Source: Veillonella sp. DNF00869
Lineage (GTDB): Bacteria > Bacillota > Negativicutes > Veillonellales > Veillonellaceae
Assembly (NCBI RefSeq): GCF_001553345.1
Contig: NZ_KQ960771.1
Coordinates: 200,315-264,314 of the forward strand
DNA length: 64,000 bases
Reading direction: 5' to 3'
Shown piece after piece: positions 1-7,591 of this stretch. The first letter of the stretch is position 1; the number at the start of each line of letters is the position of its first letter. The notes below the pieces were generated by a model that saw only the letters and a program-made list of their open reading frames with translations, ran no database searches and was not told the DNA's origin. The position numbers and the translations under genes were made by a program.

Positions 1-108
1 GAACTCTTTGACCTTTGGTCTTATGAAAAACTAGGCATTAAGAGTCCTAACTTGCCTGAAAATAAAATAGCATCTATTGTTCCAGAAAATGAATATGCCA
101 AGTTTTAA
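1..108 (+). CDS. 3' end of an unidentified gene (partial)
   Basis: An open frame enters from the left edge and stops with TAA at 106-108, giving 35 residues that end in ENEYAKF. The start lies outside the window. The fragment is hydrophilic and has no motif I recognise. An AAAGGAG ribosome binding site for the next gene begins three bases after the stop, so the two may be co-transcribed. No function can be given. Confidence 0.55.
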   Translation, partial: ELFDLWSYEKLGIKSPNLPENKIASIVPENEYAKF

Positions 109-125
109 TACAAAGGAGTCTAGGA

Positions 126-713
126 TTGACAGTGTATAAAAAAGGAAAATTTTATTTATTTTTCTTGCTTATAATGGCTATGGTGGGATCTTTATATCTC
201 TATGTTAATATTCATAGGTATCTGGATACAAAAATATTTTTTCGATATGAAATAACCTTTGTCTTTGAGTTAAGAGATTATTTTAATCAAAGAACACTAG
301 AGAATGAGATGTTTACATATGTTGTGAAAAACGATACTTTATATGTGTATGGTCTATCTGGATATACAAAGGTGAAATTAGGAATGGGCGTTCATATCAT
401 TAAGATTTTAAATCCAGAGTATGAAAGTAATTATATACCAAGTCTGGATGCCAGAGGCCCCTATTATTCTAGTATTGATGAATTGCGACAAGAATATGGT
501 AGTAATCTGATGTTAGAACACAATTTTGGTGCATTGGACGATACTGATATTGCTACATTTGTGGAATTACTTAATGAAACTAGGTCAAGAGAAAGTTCAC
601 ATTATAGTTTTTTAGAAGATTCTGGCGATTTATATAAAGATGGAAAAATGATGGCTCAAGGACTCCGCATTTTAAATGACGCTTTAATCGGTGAACATTT
701 TAAAAGAAACTAG
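126..713 (+). CDS. hypothetical membrane-anchored protein
   Basis: A 195-residue protein that I do not recognise. It begins with TTG, supported by AAAGGAG about eight bases upstream. Residues 9-27 form one hydrophobic segment preceded by lysines (KKGK), so the protein is probably anchored in the membrane with the rest outside or held at the membrane. The remainder is mixed alpha/beta and rich in Tyr, Asp and Glu, with no enzymatic motif visible. It directly follows the partial gene at the left edge and may share its transcript. The AT-rich codon use resembles the accessory region that follows. Confidence 0.7.
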   Translation: MTVYKKGKFYLFFLLIMAMVGSLYLYVNIHRYLDTKIFFRYEITFVFELRDYFNQRTLENEMFTYVVKNDTLYVYGLSGYTKVKLGMGVHIIKILNPEYESNYIPSLDARGPYYSSIDELRQEYGSNLMLEHNFGALDDTDIATFVELLNETRSRESSHYSFLEDSGDLYKDGKMMAQGLRILNDALIGEHFKRN

Positions 714-783
714 GTTAGATAGATATGTCAAAGATAGGGAAGAATGAAGGAAATGACGAATTTAAAAATGGAGAGATGATACT

Positions 784-957
784 ATGATGGAAATGCCTTA
801 TTTTTTGCAAGATAAAGAATGGTATACAGAATACTATGACAACAAAGGACATATACATTATAAGCTGACTGACAGGGCTCCTAAAGAAGCAATTAAATCA
901 TACAGTAAATATTATAAAACTTTAGAGTACGCGAAAAAACATAATATTAATCTTTAA
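784..957 (+). CDS. small hypothetical protein, 57 aa
   Basis: A short frame with start ATG at 784 and a good GGAGAG site at about 770-775. The product is hydrophilic and aromatic-rich, with a tyrosine and lysine-rich middle (KSYSKYYKTLEYAKKH). A 20-codon frame at 725-787 ends on the ATGA overlap with this start and might be a coupled leader peptide, but its own ribosome site is weak. I recognise no family. It is called from the start context and from its position directly after another gene. Confidence 0.45.
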   Translation: MMEMPYFLQDKEWYTEYYDNKGHIHYKLTDRAPKEAIKSYSKYYKTLEYAKKHNINL

Positions 958-1102
958 ACTTTTTCATAGTGCTTTACCAATTACTAATTTTTTTGGTAGA
1001 ATAGGTATTATAATTTCTCGAGGTAGAAAATTTGTGGCATCTACACAACTAGAAATAGGATTGAGATGTGGGGTAAGCGACACCCACCGAGAAGTATTAA
1101 AA

Positions 1103-1160
1103 GGCTTTTTGTCAAATGTGGTGGCTGCTCATATAAGAGTAGCCTCAATAATTTATTATA
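1103..1160 (+). repeat. imperfect direct repeat, IS-end-like (left copy)
   Basis: About 58 bp starting GGCTTTTTGTCAAATGTGG matches, without gaps and at roughly three of four positions, the segment starting at 10844. Similarity begins abruptly at GGCT, as expected for a transposon end. GGCTCTTTGTCAA resembles terminal repeats of ISL3-family elements from memory; no transposase is left here. Bases 1123-1144 of this copy can also fold into an 8-bp hairpin (GGCTGCTC/GAGTAGCC). The 958-1337 gap holds this repeat, the terminator at 1210 and the promoter at 1258, and no gene I can support. Confidence 0.5.
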
Positions 1161-1209
1161 AAGCAAATATATGGATAAGCATAAAGAAAAAGTTGAACGA
1201 TGAATTATG

Positions 1210-1242
1210 ATTGGTATGGTCTTAGGTCTATACCAATTTTTT
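1210..1242 (+). terminator. Rho-independent terminator
   Basis: Perfect 8-bp stem ATTGGTAT (1210-1217) and ATACCAAT (1230-1237), a 12-nt loop, and a run of six T at 1237-1242. It sits between the upstream small genes and the defence operon promoter, insulating the operon from readthrough. Confidence 0.65.
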
Positions 1243-1257
1243 AGTATCCGATTAATT

Positions 1258-1287
1258 TTTACAACTATATATAGTATGTATTATAAT
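1258..1287 (+). promoter_or_regulatory. sigma-A-type promoter of the defence operon with a palindromic operator
   Basis: TTTACA at 1258-1263 and TATAAT at 1282-1287 are separated by 18 bp, about 50 bp upstream of the XRE regulator start. The spacer contains a perfect 12-bp palindrome, ACTATATATAGT (1264-1275), which near-matching TACA/TGTA flanks extend imperfectly. A repressor bound there would block RNA polymerase. The adjacent XRE protein is the obvious candidate, by analogy with autoregulated controller proteins of restriction systems; binding itself is inferred. Confidence 0.55.
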
Positions 1288-1337
1288 ATAATATGATGTA
1301 TAATAAATCCATTTTTATGGAATCAGGAGAAATAAAA

Positions 1338-1556
1338 ATGAAATTTAACTACAATGGATTATGGAAGTTGTTGATAGATAAGAATATGAAGAAGAAAGAT
1401 TTAATTGATGAGACAGGAATATCACCAACAACGATATCAAAGATGGTTAAAGGCGATGCAGTATCTCTTACTGTAATCGGTAAAATTTGTGAAGAATTAG
1501 GTGCAGATGTAGGAGATTTGATTTGTATTGAAAAAGACATAGAGGAAGATAAATAA
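1338..1556 (+). CDS. XRE-family HTH transcriptional regulator (72 aa)
   Basis: A single Cro/C1-type helix-turn-helix domain fills the protein (residues about 6-62). The recognition region is around ETGISPTTISKMVKG, followed by helices typical of short YozG-like regulators. ATG 1338 is chosen because AGGAGA lies eight bases before it; an earlier in-frame ATG at 1293 has no ribosome site and would overlap the likely transcription start. The stop codon directly abuts the next ATG. It probably regulates the whole downstream defence operon by binding the palindrome in the promoter at 1258-1287. That role is inferred from position and size. Confidence 0.8.
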   Translation: MKFNYNGLWKLLIDKNMKKKDLIDETGISPTTISKMVKGDAVSLTVIGKICEELGADVGDLICIEKDIEEDK

Positions 1557-2501
1557 ATGGCATTTACAATTGATGTAGATGAGGGGAAATGGAGCAAAAA
1601 AGTTCTGGAAACTCTTCTTATCGATAGAACTACGAACAGAAATATTATCTGGGGAACAGATGACTATGAGATGTTAGGTAAAGAATACTATTCTCATTAC
1701 CCTATTCTTTTTACTCTTATTACTGGTGATAATTCAAATGTTATTCAACCTAGAATACTAAAGACTAAGGAAAGTCAAGGAAATAGAACGAAGGAAAAAG
1801 CGGAGGTGTTTACACCTAGCTGGGTTTGCAATGCTCAAAATAATCTGGTTGATAATGCATGGTTTGGAAAAAATTCTGTTTTTAATATAGAAAATGGAAA
1901 GACGTGGATTGCAACAACAGATAAAATAGAATTTCCACATAAAAAGAGCAAAACTTGGCAAAAATATGTTGATGAAAGAAGACTTGAAATCACTTGTGGA
2001 GAAGCACCTTATTTAGTGAGTAGATATGATACAGTAACGGGTAAGCCTATAGATTTATATGAACGAATCGGTATCTTAGATAGGAAAATGAGAGTAGTAA
2101 ATGAAAATACCACTAGTGAAGATGAATGGATAAAATGGTCAGAAAGAGCATTTCAAAGTGTTTATGGGTTTGAGTTTCAAGGAGACAGTCTGCTTATAGC
2201 GAGAGAAAATTTACTCGTTTCGTATTGTGAATATATGCAAGAAAAACTTAAGCGGGAGCCGAAAGAGGAGGAACTTTTTAGAATAGCCCAGATAGTCTCG
2301 TGGAATTTATGGCAGATGGACGGTCTAACATATACTATCCCATATAGAGAACCGACTGAACAAAATGAACAGATGACACTATTTGATTTTATGAAGAAAG
2401 AAGAAAGCGTTTTCTGTATTATAAAAGACTGGAGAGCAAGAAAAAATATCATTTTTCAAGACCTGCTAAAACAAGAGGATTATGCAAATGAAAGAAAATA
2501 A
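1557..2501 (+). CDS. restriction-modification methylase-like subunit (accessory M protein)
   Basis: A 314-residue protein that begins directly after the regulator's stop. Residues 83-91 (EVFTPSWVC) match the motif X region of N6-adenine methylases such as the Eco57I type. Residues 206-220 resemble the segment before a SAM-binding acidic residue (FQGDSLLIARENLL). A GEAPY stretch at 148-152 sits where NPPY would be expected, but no clear motif I or true NPPY is present. It is therefore probably a partner or specificity-like subunit of the large protein that follows, and not an independent methylase. Its 3' end overlaps the next gene, so translation is likely coupled. The family assignment is moderate and the exact role is unknown. 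Confidence 0.6.
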   Translation: MAFTIDVDEGKWSKKVLETLLIDRTTNRNIIWGTDDYEMLGKEYYSHYPILFTLITGDNSNVIQPRILKTKESQGNRTKEKAEVFTPSWVCNAQNNLVDNAWFGKNSVFNIENGKTWIATTDKIEFPHKKSKTWQKYVDERRLEITCGEAPYLVSRYDTVTGKPIDLYERIGILDRKMRVVNENTTSEDEWIKWSERAFQSVYGFEFQGDSLLIARENLLVSYCEYMQEKLKREPKEEELFRIAQIVSWNLWQMDGLTYTIPYREPTEQNEQMTLFDFMKKEESVFCIIKDWRARKNIIFQDLLKQEDYANERK

Positions 2502-5500
2502 GATTGAAGCTATAGATATATTAGATAGGATTATCATTGGTCGTGTAGAGCCTCATATCTATGCATTTACAACAAATACAGTACCAAATTATTTAAAGGT
2601 TGGGGATACATACAGACCAGTATCAAAAAGATTAAACGAATGGAGAGAAATTTTCCCGGAACTTGAAAAACAATATGAGAATAAAGCCACTATTGATGAA
2701 GAAACTTATTTTAGAGATTATTCCATTCATCAATATCTTGAAAATGATTTAAATAAACAAAGATTGAAGCCAGGTGATTTGGAAAATGGTATTTATTATA
2801 GTAGAGAATTTTTTAAAGATACACAAATACTGGATATTGATAATGGTATTGAAGATATAAAGAAAAATTATAAAGCTAACTCGAGTAAGTATGAATATTA
2901 TAGTTCTAATAATAGATTACCTCAGACATATCATTATCAAAGAGGTGGAAAGTGGGACTTAAGACCAAATCAAGAAGTTGCTGTAAATAGTTTTATTCAC
3001 GCTGTGAAAAATGGACGTAGAAATTTACTAATGTATGCAGTTATGCGCTTTGGAAAATCTTTTACTTCACTTTGCTGTGCTTTAGAATTGAAAGCTAAAA
3101 CCGTCTTAGTTGTGTCAGCTAAAGCAGATGTTAAGGATGAATGGAAAAAAACGGTTGAAAGTGCAGGTAACTTTTCAGAGTATGTTTTTATAGAATCATC
3201 TGATTTGTTGATGGATGAGAATATAATATCTGAAAAGCATTTAGAAGGAAAGAAAACAGTTATTTTCCTTACCTTGCAAGATCTTCAAGGAGACACCATT
3301 AAGGATAAGCATAAGGAGGTTTTTGGAGAGCAAATTGACCTTCTCATTGTTGACGAAACACATTTTGGTGCAAGAGCAGAATCTTTTGGGAAGATTTTAA
3401 AAAATGCTGGTTATGATAAGACTGACGAAAAGAACATCAGTAAACTTGATGATGAAAATATAGATTTAGTAAATGCTGATCTTGAAATTAAAAAAATAAA
3501 TGCAAAAATTAGATTGCATTTATCAGGAACACCTTATCGCATTTTGATGGGAAGTGAATTTGAAAAAGAGGATATTATTTCTTTTGTTCAATTTTCAGAT
3601 ATTGTGAAAGAGCAAGAAGAGTGGGATAGGAAACATCTGAATAATGATGATGTAAATGAATGGGATAATCCATATTATGGATTTCCTCAGTTAGTTCGTT
3701 TTGCCTTTAATCCGAATGAATCTTCTCGTAAAAAAATGGATGCTTTGAGAAAAAATGGAGTTAGCTTTGCTTTTTCAAAATTATTTGAACCACTTTCTAT
3801 TAAAAAAGATGCGAGTAATCAGGGACATAAGAAGTTTATAAATGAGTATGAAATTCTTGATTTGCTTAAGGTGATTGATGGTAGTAAAGCAGATGACGAG
3901 TTATTAGGGTTCTTAGACTATGACAAAATCAAAGAAGGTAAAATGTGTAGACACATGGTTATGGTTTTGCCATACTGTGCTTCTTGCGATGCAATGGAAG
4001 AGCTTATTAGCACAAACAAGGATACATTTAAGAACTTAGGTGAATATGAAATCATAAACATTTCAGGTGTTGATGCAAGAAGAGGATATAGCAAGCCTGA
4101 TGATATAAAAAGAAAGATTAAAGAGTGTGAAGAAAACAATCAAAAAACATTAACATTAACTGTAAATCGAATGCTAACAGGTTCTACAGTAGAACAATGG
4201 GATACAATGCTTTATTTTAAAGATACGGCTTCCCCGCAAGAGTATGATCAATCTATTTTCAGATTGCAAAATCAGTATGTTAGAACACTGTCGAATGAAA
4301 ATGGATTTATAAAGGAAAATTTAAAACCACAAACTTTGCTAGTTGATTTTGATCCGAATCGTCTATTTAGAATGCAAGAGCAAAAATCTCTTATCTACAA
4401 TGTGAACACAGAAGAAAATGGGAATAGCAAACTGAGAGAAAGAATTGTAGAGGAACTTCGTATTTCACCGATTATTATGATGAATCATAATAAAATTAAA
4501 CAGGTAGATGCTACGAATATTTTGGAAGCAGTAAGTGAATATAATAATCAAAGAAGCGTTTCTGATGAAGTAGTTGATATACCTGTTGATTTATCTCTTT
4601 TAAATGATGCTGATATCAGAAGGGTTATAGAAAGTCAGGCTGAATTTAATTCAAAGCAAGGATTAACGATAGATCCAAATCAAGGAGATGGTGATGATTT
4701 GGATATAGAAGAGCCAAAAGATGAAAAGAATGCAAATAAAGATAAAAAAGATACACCAGCTGAAGATTATTCTGAAACAAAAACAGATGATGAAGTTAAA
4801 AAGTTAGAAAGTCAGATTAAGACGTATTATCAAAGATTACTTTTCTATTCTTTCTTAACAAAAGATAAGGTATCTTCTTTAGATGATATTTTAAATACAT
4901 TGGAAAGATATGATAACCAAAGGGTTGCAAAAAATCTCTATTTGGATAAAGGTGTATTGCAAAAGATTAGTTATAGGATGGACCCATTTAAGAGAAGCAG
5001 TTTGGATTATAAAATTCAAAATATATCTATGCTTGCATCAGATGAAAGTGTTCCACCTCTTGATAGGGCGATGACTTCAATAAAAAAGTTTAATCGAATG
5101 TCAGAATCCGAGGTTATTACCCCATCAAAAGTGTGTGATGAGATGGTTGCTTTATTACCAGAACAAGGCTTAAGAGAAATAGTTGATAAGCAGTATAAGT
5201 TACTTGATATTGCCAGTAAATCAGGAGAATATGCTGTAGCACTTTATAAAAGATTAACAGCTGAACTTGGATATGATCATAAAGATATAAAAGATATAAT
5301 TTATTCAATTCCAACATCATCTATAGCATATGAATTTACAAGAAGGTTCTATGAAATATTGAATTTGAATGTGAGCAATATATCAAGCGAGTTTAATGCG
5401 TATGATTTGATTGATGTGAGAGATGGAAATGGAGAAGTAGATAACACAAAAATTTATAACTTGCTTAAACAAGATAAAAATTTTAGTGAAATTACTTTAA

Positions 5501-6555
5501 ATGATGAGATAGAGGTAGGTGATAAGAAAGTGAAATTTGGTGCAATAGTTGGGAATCCACCATATCAAGAAATTATTAGTAAATCTCAAGGAAATAAATC
5601 ACTAGGAAAACAACTTTTCCCAAACTATATAAAACTAGCAATGGATGTTACAGATGTATATGCAACATTAATAACTCCATCAAAATGGTTCACTGCAGAT
5701 GCACAAGATAATTCCTTCCCTAAGCTAAGAGAATATGTAAAGAGAAACAATCACTTAAAAAAAATAAAAACGATGGTTAATGGTGCATCGGTTTTTGAAG
5801 GAACAGAGTTAGGATCAGTAAATTATTTTTTATTTGAAAAACAATATACTGGCAATACTGAATTTATACATGATAAAGAAGAAAATAGTGCATTTAGACC
5901 ATTATTTGAAGAAGACATGGAACAAATAATATCTATGAATTCTATGGTATCCATATTAAATAAAGTTAGAAATCATAAAGGTTTTAATACATTGATGACG
6001 ATTACAAAAGGAAGAAATGCTTTTGGTATTACAGGTAAGGAGGTTAATAGCAAGACTTCTGAAACCTATTTTGATGGTTCATATTCAGTAAGGTGTTCTT
6101 ATGATAGGATAAGATACACAAAAGAAGAAGAAATCACAAAGAATAAAGACCTAGCTAATAGATATAAAGTATTTATGTCTAAGGCTAACGGTGCTGCTGG
6201 TATTTTTGGTGAGAAAGATGAAGTTGCAATATTAGGGCGGCCATATATTGCTTCTAATCGTTCTGTTTGCACAGATTCTTTAATTCCTATTGGAGATTTT
6301 CGAACAGAACAAGAGGCTATTAATTTATCAATGTATTTATTAACTAAATTTTTAAGATTTATGGTTGGCATTCTAAAATCATCTCAAAATATTTCCCAAA
6401 TTGTATATAAATTTGTACCAATGCAAGACTTCACTAATCAGTCGGATATAGATTGGTCAAAATCAATATCTGAAATTGATGAGCAATTATTTGATAAGTA
6501 TGGGCTAACAAATGAAGAAAGAGAACATATAAAATCTTCAATTAAGGATATATAG
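2488..6555 (+). CDS. GIY-YIG nuclease / SF2 helicase / N6-adenine methylase fusion (single-chain restriction-modification enzyme)
   Basis: Predicted 1355 residues. The N-terminus (about 23-52; HIYAF, YLKVGDT, Arg43) looks like a GIY-YIG or T5orf172 nuclease. A superfamily II ATPase follows: phosphate-binding loop RFGKS at 187-191, DETH at 289-292, SGTPY at 346-350 and a motif VI-like FRLQNQ near 592. An acidic and lysine-rich linker (about 730-775) leads to a methylase with motif X (EVITPSKVC, about 875-883), motif I (D907 IASKSGE) and NPPY at 1023-1026. The last 250 residues probably recognise the DNA target. This resembles Type ISP or Type IIL single-chain enzymes but with GIY-YIG as the cutting module. 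ATG 2488 has AGAGGA eight bases upstream; ATG 2482 is also possible. It overlaps the previous gene. Confidence 0.75.
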   Translation: MKENKIEAIDILDRIIIGRVEPHIYAFTTNTVPNYLKVGDTYRPVSKRLNEWREIFPELEKQYENKATIDEETYFRDYSIHQYLENDLNKQRLKPGDLENGIYYSREFFKDTQILDIDNGIEDIKKNYKANSSKYEYYSSNNRLPQTYHYQRGGKWDLRPNQEVAVNSFIHAVKNGRRNLLMYAVMRFGKSFTSLCCALELKAKTVLVVSAKADVKDEWKKTVESAGNFSEYVFIESSDLLMDENIISEKHLEGKKTVIFLTLQDLQGDTIKDKHKEVFGEQIDLLIVDETHFGARAESFGKILKNAGYDKTDEKNISKLDDENIDLVNADLEIKKINAKIRLHLSGTPYRILMGSEFEKEDIISFVQFSDIVKEQEEWDRKHLNNDDVNEWDNPYYGFPQLVRFAFNPNESSRKKMDALRKNGVSFAFSKLFEPLSIKKDASNQGHKKFINEYEILDLLKVIDGSKADDELLGFLDYDKIKEGKMCRHMVMVLPYCASCDAMEELISTNKDTFKNLGEYEIINISGVDARRGYSKPDDIKRKIKECEENNQKTLTLTVNRMLTGSTVEQWDTMLYFKDTASPQEYDQSIFRLQNQYVRTLSNENGFIKENLKPQTLLVDFDPNRLFRMQEQKSLIYNVNTEENGNSKLRERIVEELRISPIIMMNHNKIKQVDATNILEAVSEYNNQRSVSDEVVDIPVDLSLLNDADIRRVIESQAEFNSKQGLTIDPNQGDGDDLDIEEPKDEKNANKDKKDTPAEDYSETKTDDEVKKLESQIKTYYQRLLFYSFLTKDKVSSLDDILNTLERYDNQRVAKNLYLDKGVLQKISYRMDPFKRSSLDYKIQNISMLASDESVPPLDRAMTSIKKFNRMSESEVITPSKVCDEMVALLPEQGLREIVDKQYKLLDIASKSGEYAVALYKRLTAELGYDHKDIKDIIYSIPTSSIAYEFTRRFYEILNLNVSNISSEFNAYDLIDVRDGNGEVDNTKIYNLLKQDKNFSEITLNDEIEVGDKKVKFGAIVGNPPYQEIISKSQGNKSLGKQLFPNYIKLAMDVTDVYATLITPSKWFTADAQDNSFPKLREYVKRNNHLKKIKTMVNGASVFEGTELGSVNYFLFEKQYTGNTEFIHDKEENSAFRPLFEEDMEQIISMNSMVSILNKVRNHKGFNTLMTITKGRNAFGITGKEVNSKTSETYFDGSYSVRCSYDRIRYTKEEEITKNKDLANRYKVFMSKANGAAGIFGEKDEVAILGRPYIASNRSVCTDSLIPIGDFRTEQEAINLSMYLLTKFLRFMVGILKSSQNISQIVYKFVPMQDFTNQSDIDWSKSISEIDEQLFDKYGLTNEEREHIKSSIKDI

Positions 6556-6568
6556 GAGGAATATAAAA

Positions 6569-7588
6569 ATGAGCGTACAATCTGAATTAATAAAATTCAA
6601 TGATAAAATCAGAGTGGATTTTGAAGTGAAAAAAGAATTAAGTGAGAAGAGAGATATATTACTTGGTAAACTGAGGAATAGCGATGAATTACCTTCATTT
6701 AAGGAATTAAATCAAGGTAGTTATGCAATGTGTACAGGTATCGAACCTGAAGATGACAGCGAATATGACATTGATGTAGCTTTAAGATTTTCTGCAAATA
6801 AGGATGATTATACTTCAATTGAGTTAAAGAAAAAAATTTGTGAAATTCTAAAAAATCATACAGACTACGGTGCTGAAATTAAGAAACCGTGTGTTACAGT
6901 TACTTACAAAAAAGATGGAGAAGCCAAATTTCACGTTGATTTAGTTACATATCTTTATGCTGATAAAGATGATGAAAAAAGTCAATTGTATATAGCTAAA
7001 GGGAAAGATAAAGATTCACAAGAATGGGAAGCGGCAGATCCTAAAGGATTAGTTGACTATATAAATGATAGTGTGGAGGGCGGAGAAAAAAGAAATCAAT
7101 TTAGAAGGGTAATTAGATATTTAAAGAAATGGAAAAATAGAAAATTTTCAAATACTGGTCATGCTAATCCACCTAGTATAGGAATCACATTGATTGCTGC
7201 TGATAATTTTAATTATTATGAAGAAGACGACTTAAGCTCGCTAATTGATCTTGTAAATACTATAATTAATAAGTTTAGTTATGTTAGGACAAATGAATCT
7301 GGAAGGTCTATGTATAAAATATCTTTGCCGTTGCCATATAATTTAAAGTTTAAATTTGGTGATGATATTTTTGAAAAAATGAGTGTTGCTCAGATGACAG
7401 ATTTTAAGGATAAAATTGAAAAGCTTAAAAAAGATCTTGTAGAAGTCAGAGATGAAGCAGATGAACTAGAACAATATAAGAAATTAAATAAAATTTTTGG
7501 AGATGATTTTGAAATACCTGAAGAAAAGAATTCAGCTAAAAAACAATTTAATTATATTCCATCTTCTAGTGCTTCTGGAATGGAGTAA
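6569..7588 (+). CDS. CBASS CD-NTase (cGAS/DncV-like nucleotidyltransferase)
   Basis: A 339-residue SMODS-type nucleotidyltransferase. The catalytic signature is visible: G50-S51, then D67-x-D69 in EYDIDVAL, and a third acidic residue D124 in FHVDLVTY. On phage infection such enzymes make cyclic di- or tri-nucleotides that activate the neighbouring effector. The product nucleotide cannot be predicted by eye. A coiled-coil-like charged helix (about 275-315) precedes a low-complexity tail ending SASGME. The gene starts 13 bases after the methylase fusion with a strong AGGAGG and ends three bases before Cap2, so it lies within the same transcript. A C-terminal Glu is unexpected for a Cap2 substrate. 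Confidence 0.88.
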   Translation: MSVQSELIKFNDKIRVDFEVKKELSEKRDILLGKLRNSDELPSFKELNQGSYAMCTGIEPEDDSEYDIDVALRFSANKDDYTSIELKKKICEILKNHTDYGAEIKKPCVTVTYKKDGEAKFHVDLVTYLYADKDDEKSQLYIAKGKDKDSQEWEAADPKGLVDYINDSVEGGEKRNQFRRVIRYLKKWKNRKFSNTGHANPPSIGITLIAADNFNYYEEDDLSSLIDLVNTIINKFSYVRTNESGRSMYKISLPLPYNLKFKFGDDIFEKMSVAQMTDFKDKIEKLKKDLVEVRDEADELEQYKKLNKIFGDDFEIPEEKNSAKKQFNYIPSSSASGME

Positions 7589-7591
7589 TTA

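Noticed and set aside
725..787. 20-codon frame overlapping the small gene at 784
   Set aside because: Weak ribosome site and no recognisable content; mentioned only as a possible leader of the next gene.
1066..1161. 31-codon frame (MWGKRHPPRS...) crossing the left repeat
   Set aside because: No ribosome site and it spans the non-coding repeat; more likely a relic than a gene.
1338..2501. Toxin-antitoxin pair (XRE plus following gene)
   Set aside because: The second protein carries methylase-type motifs and leads into a restriction enzyme, so a controller-plus-R-M reading fits better.
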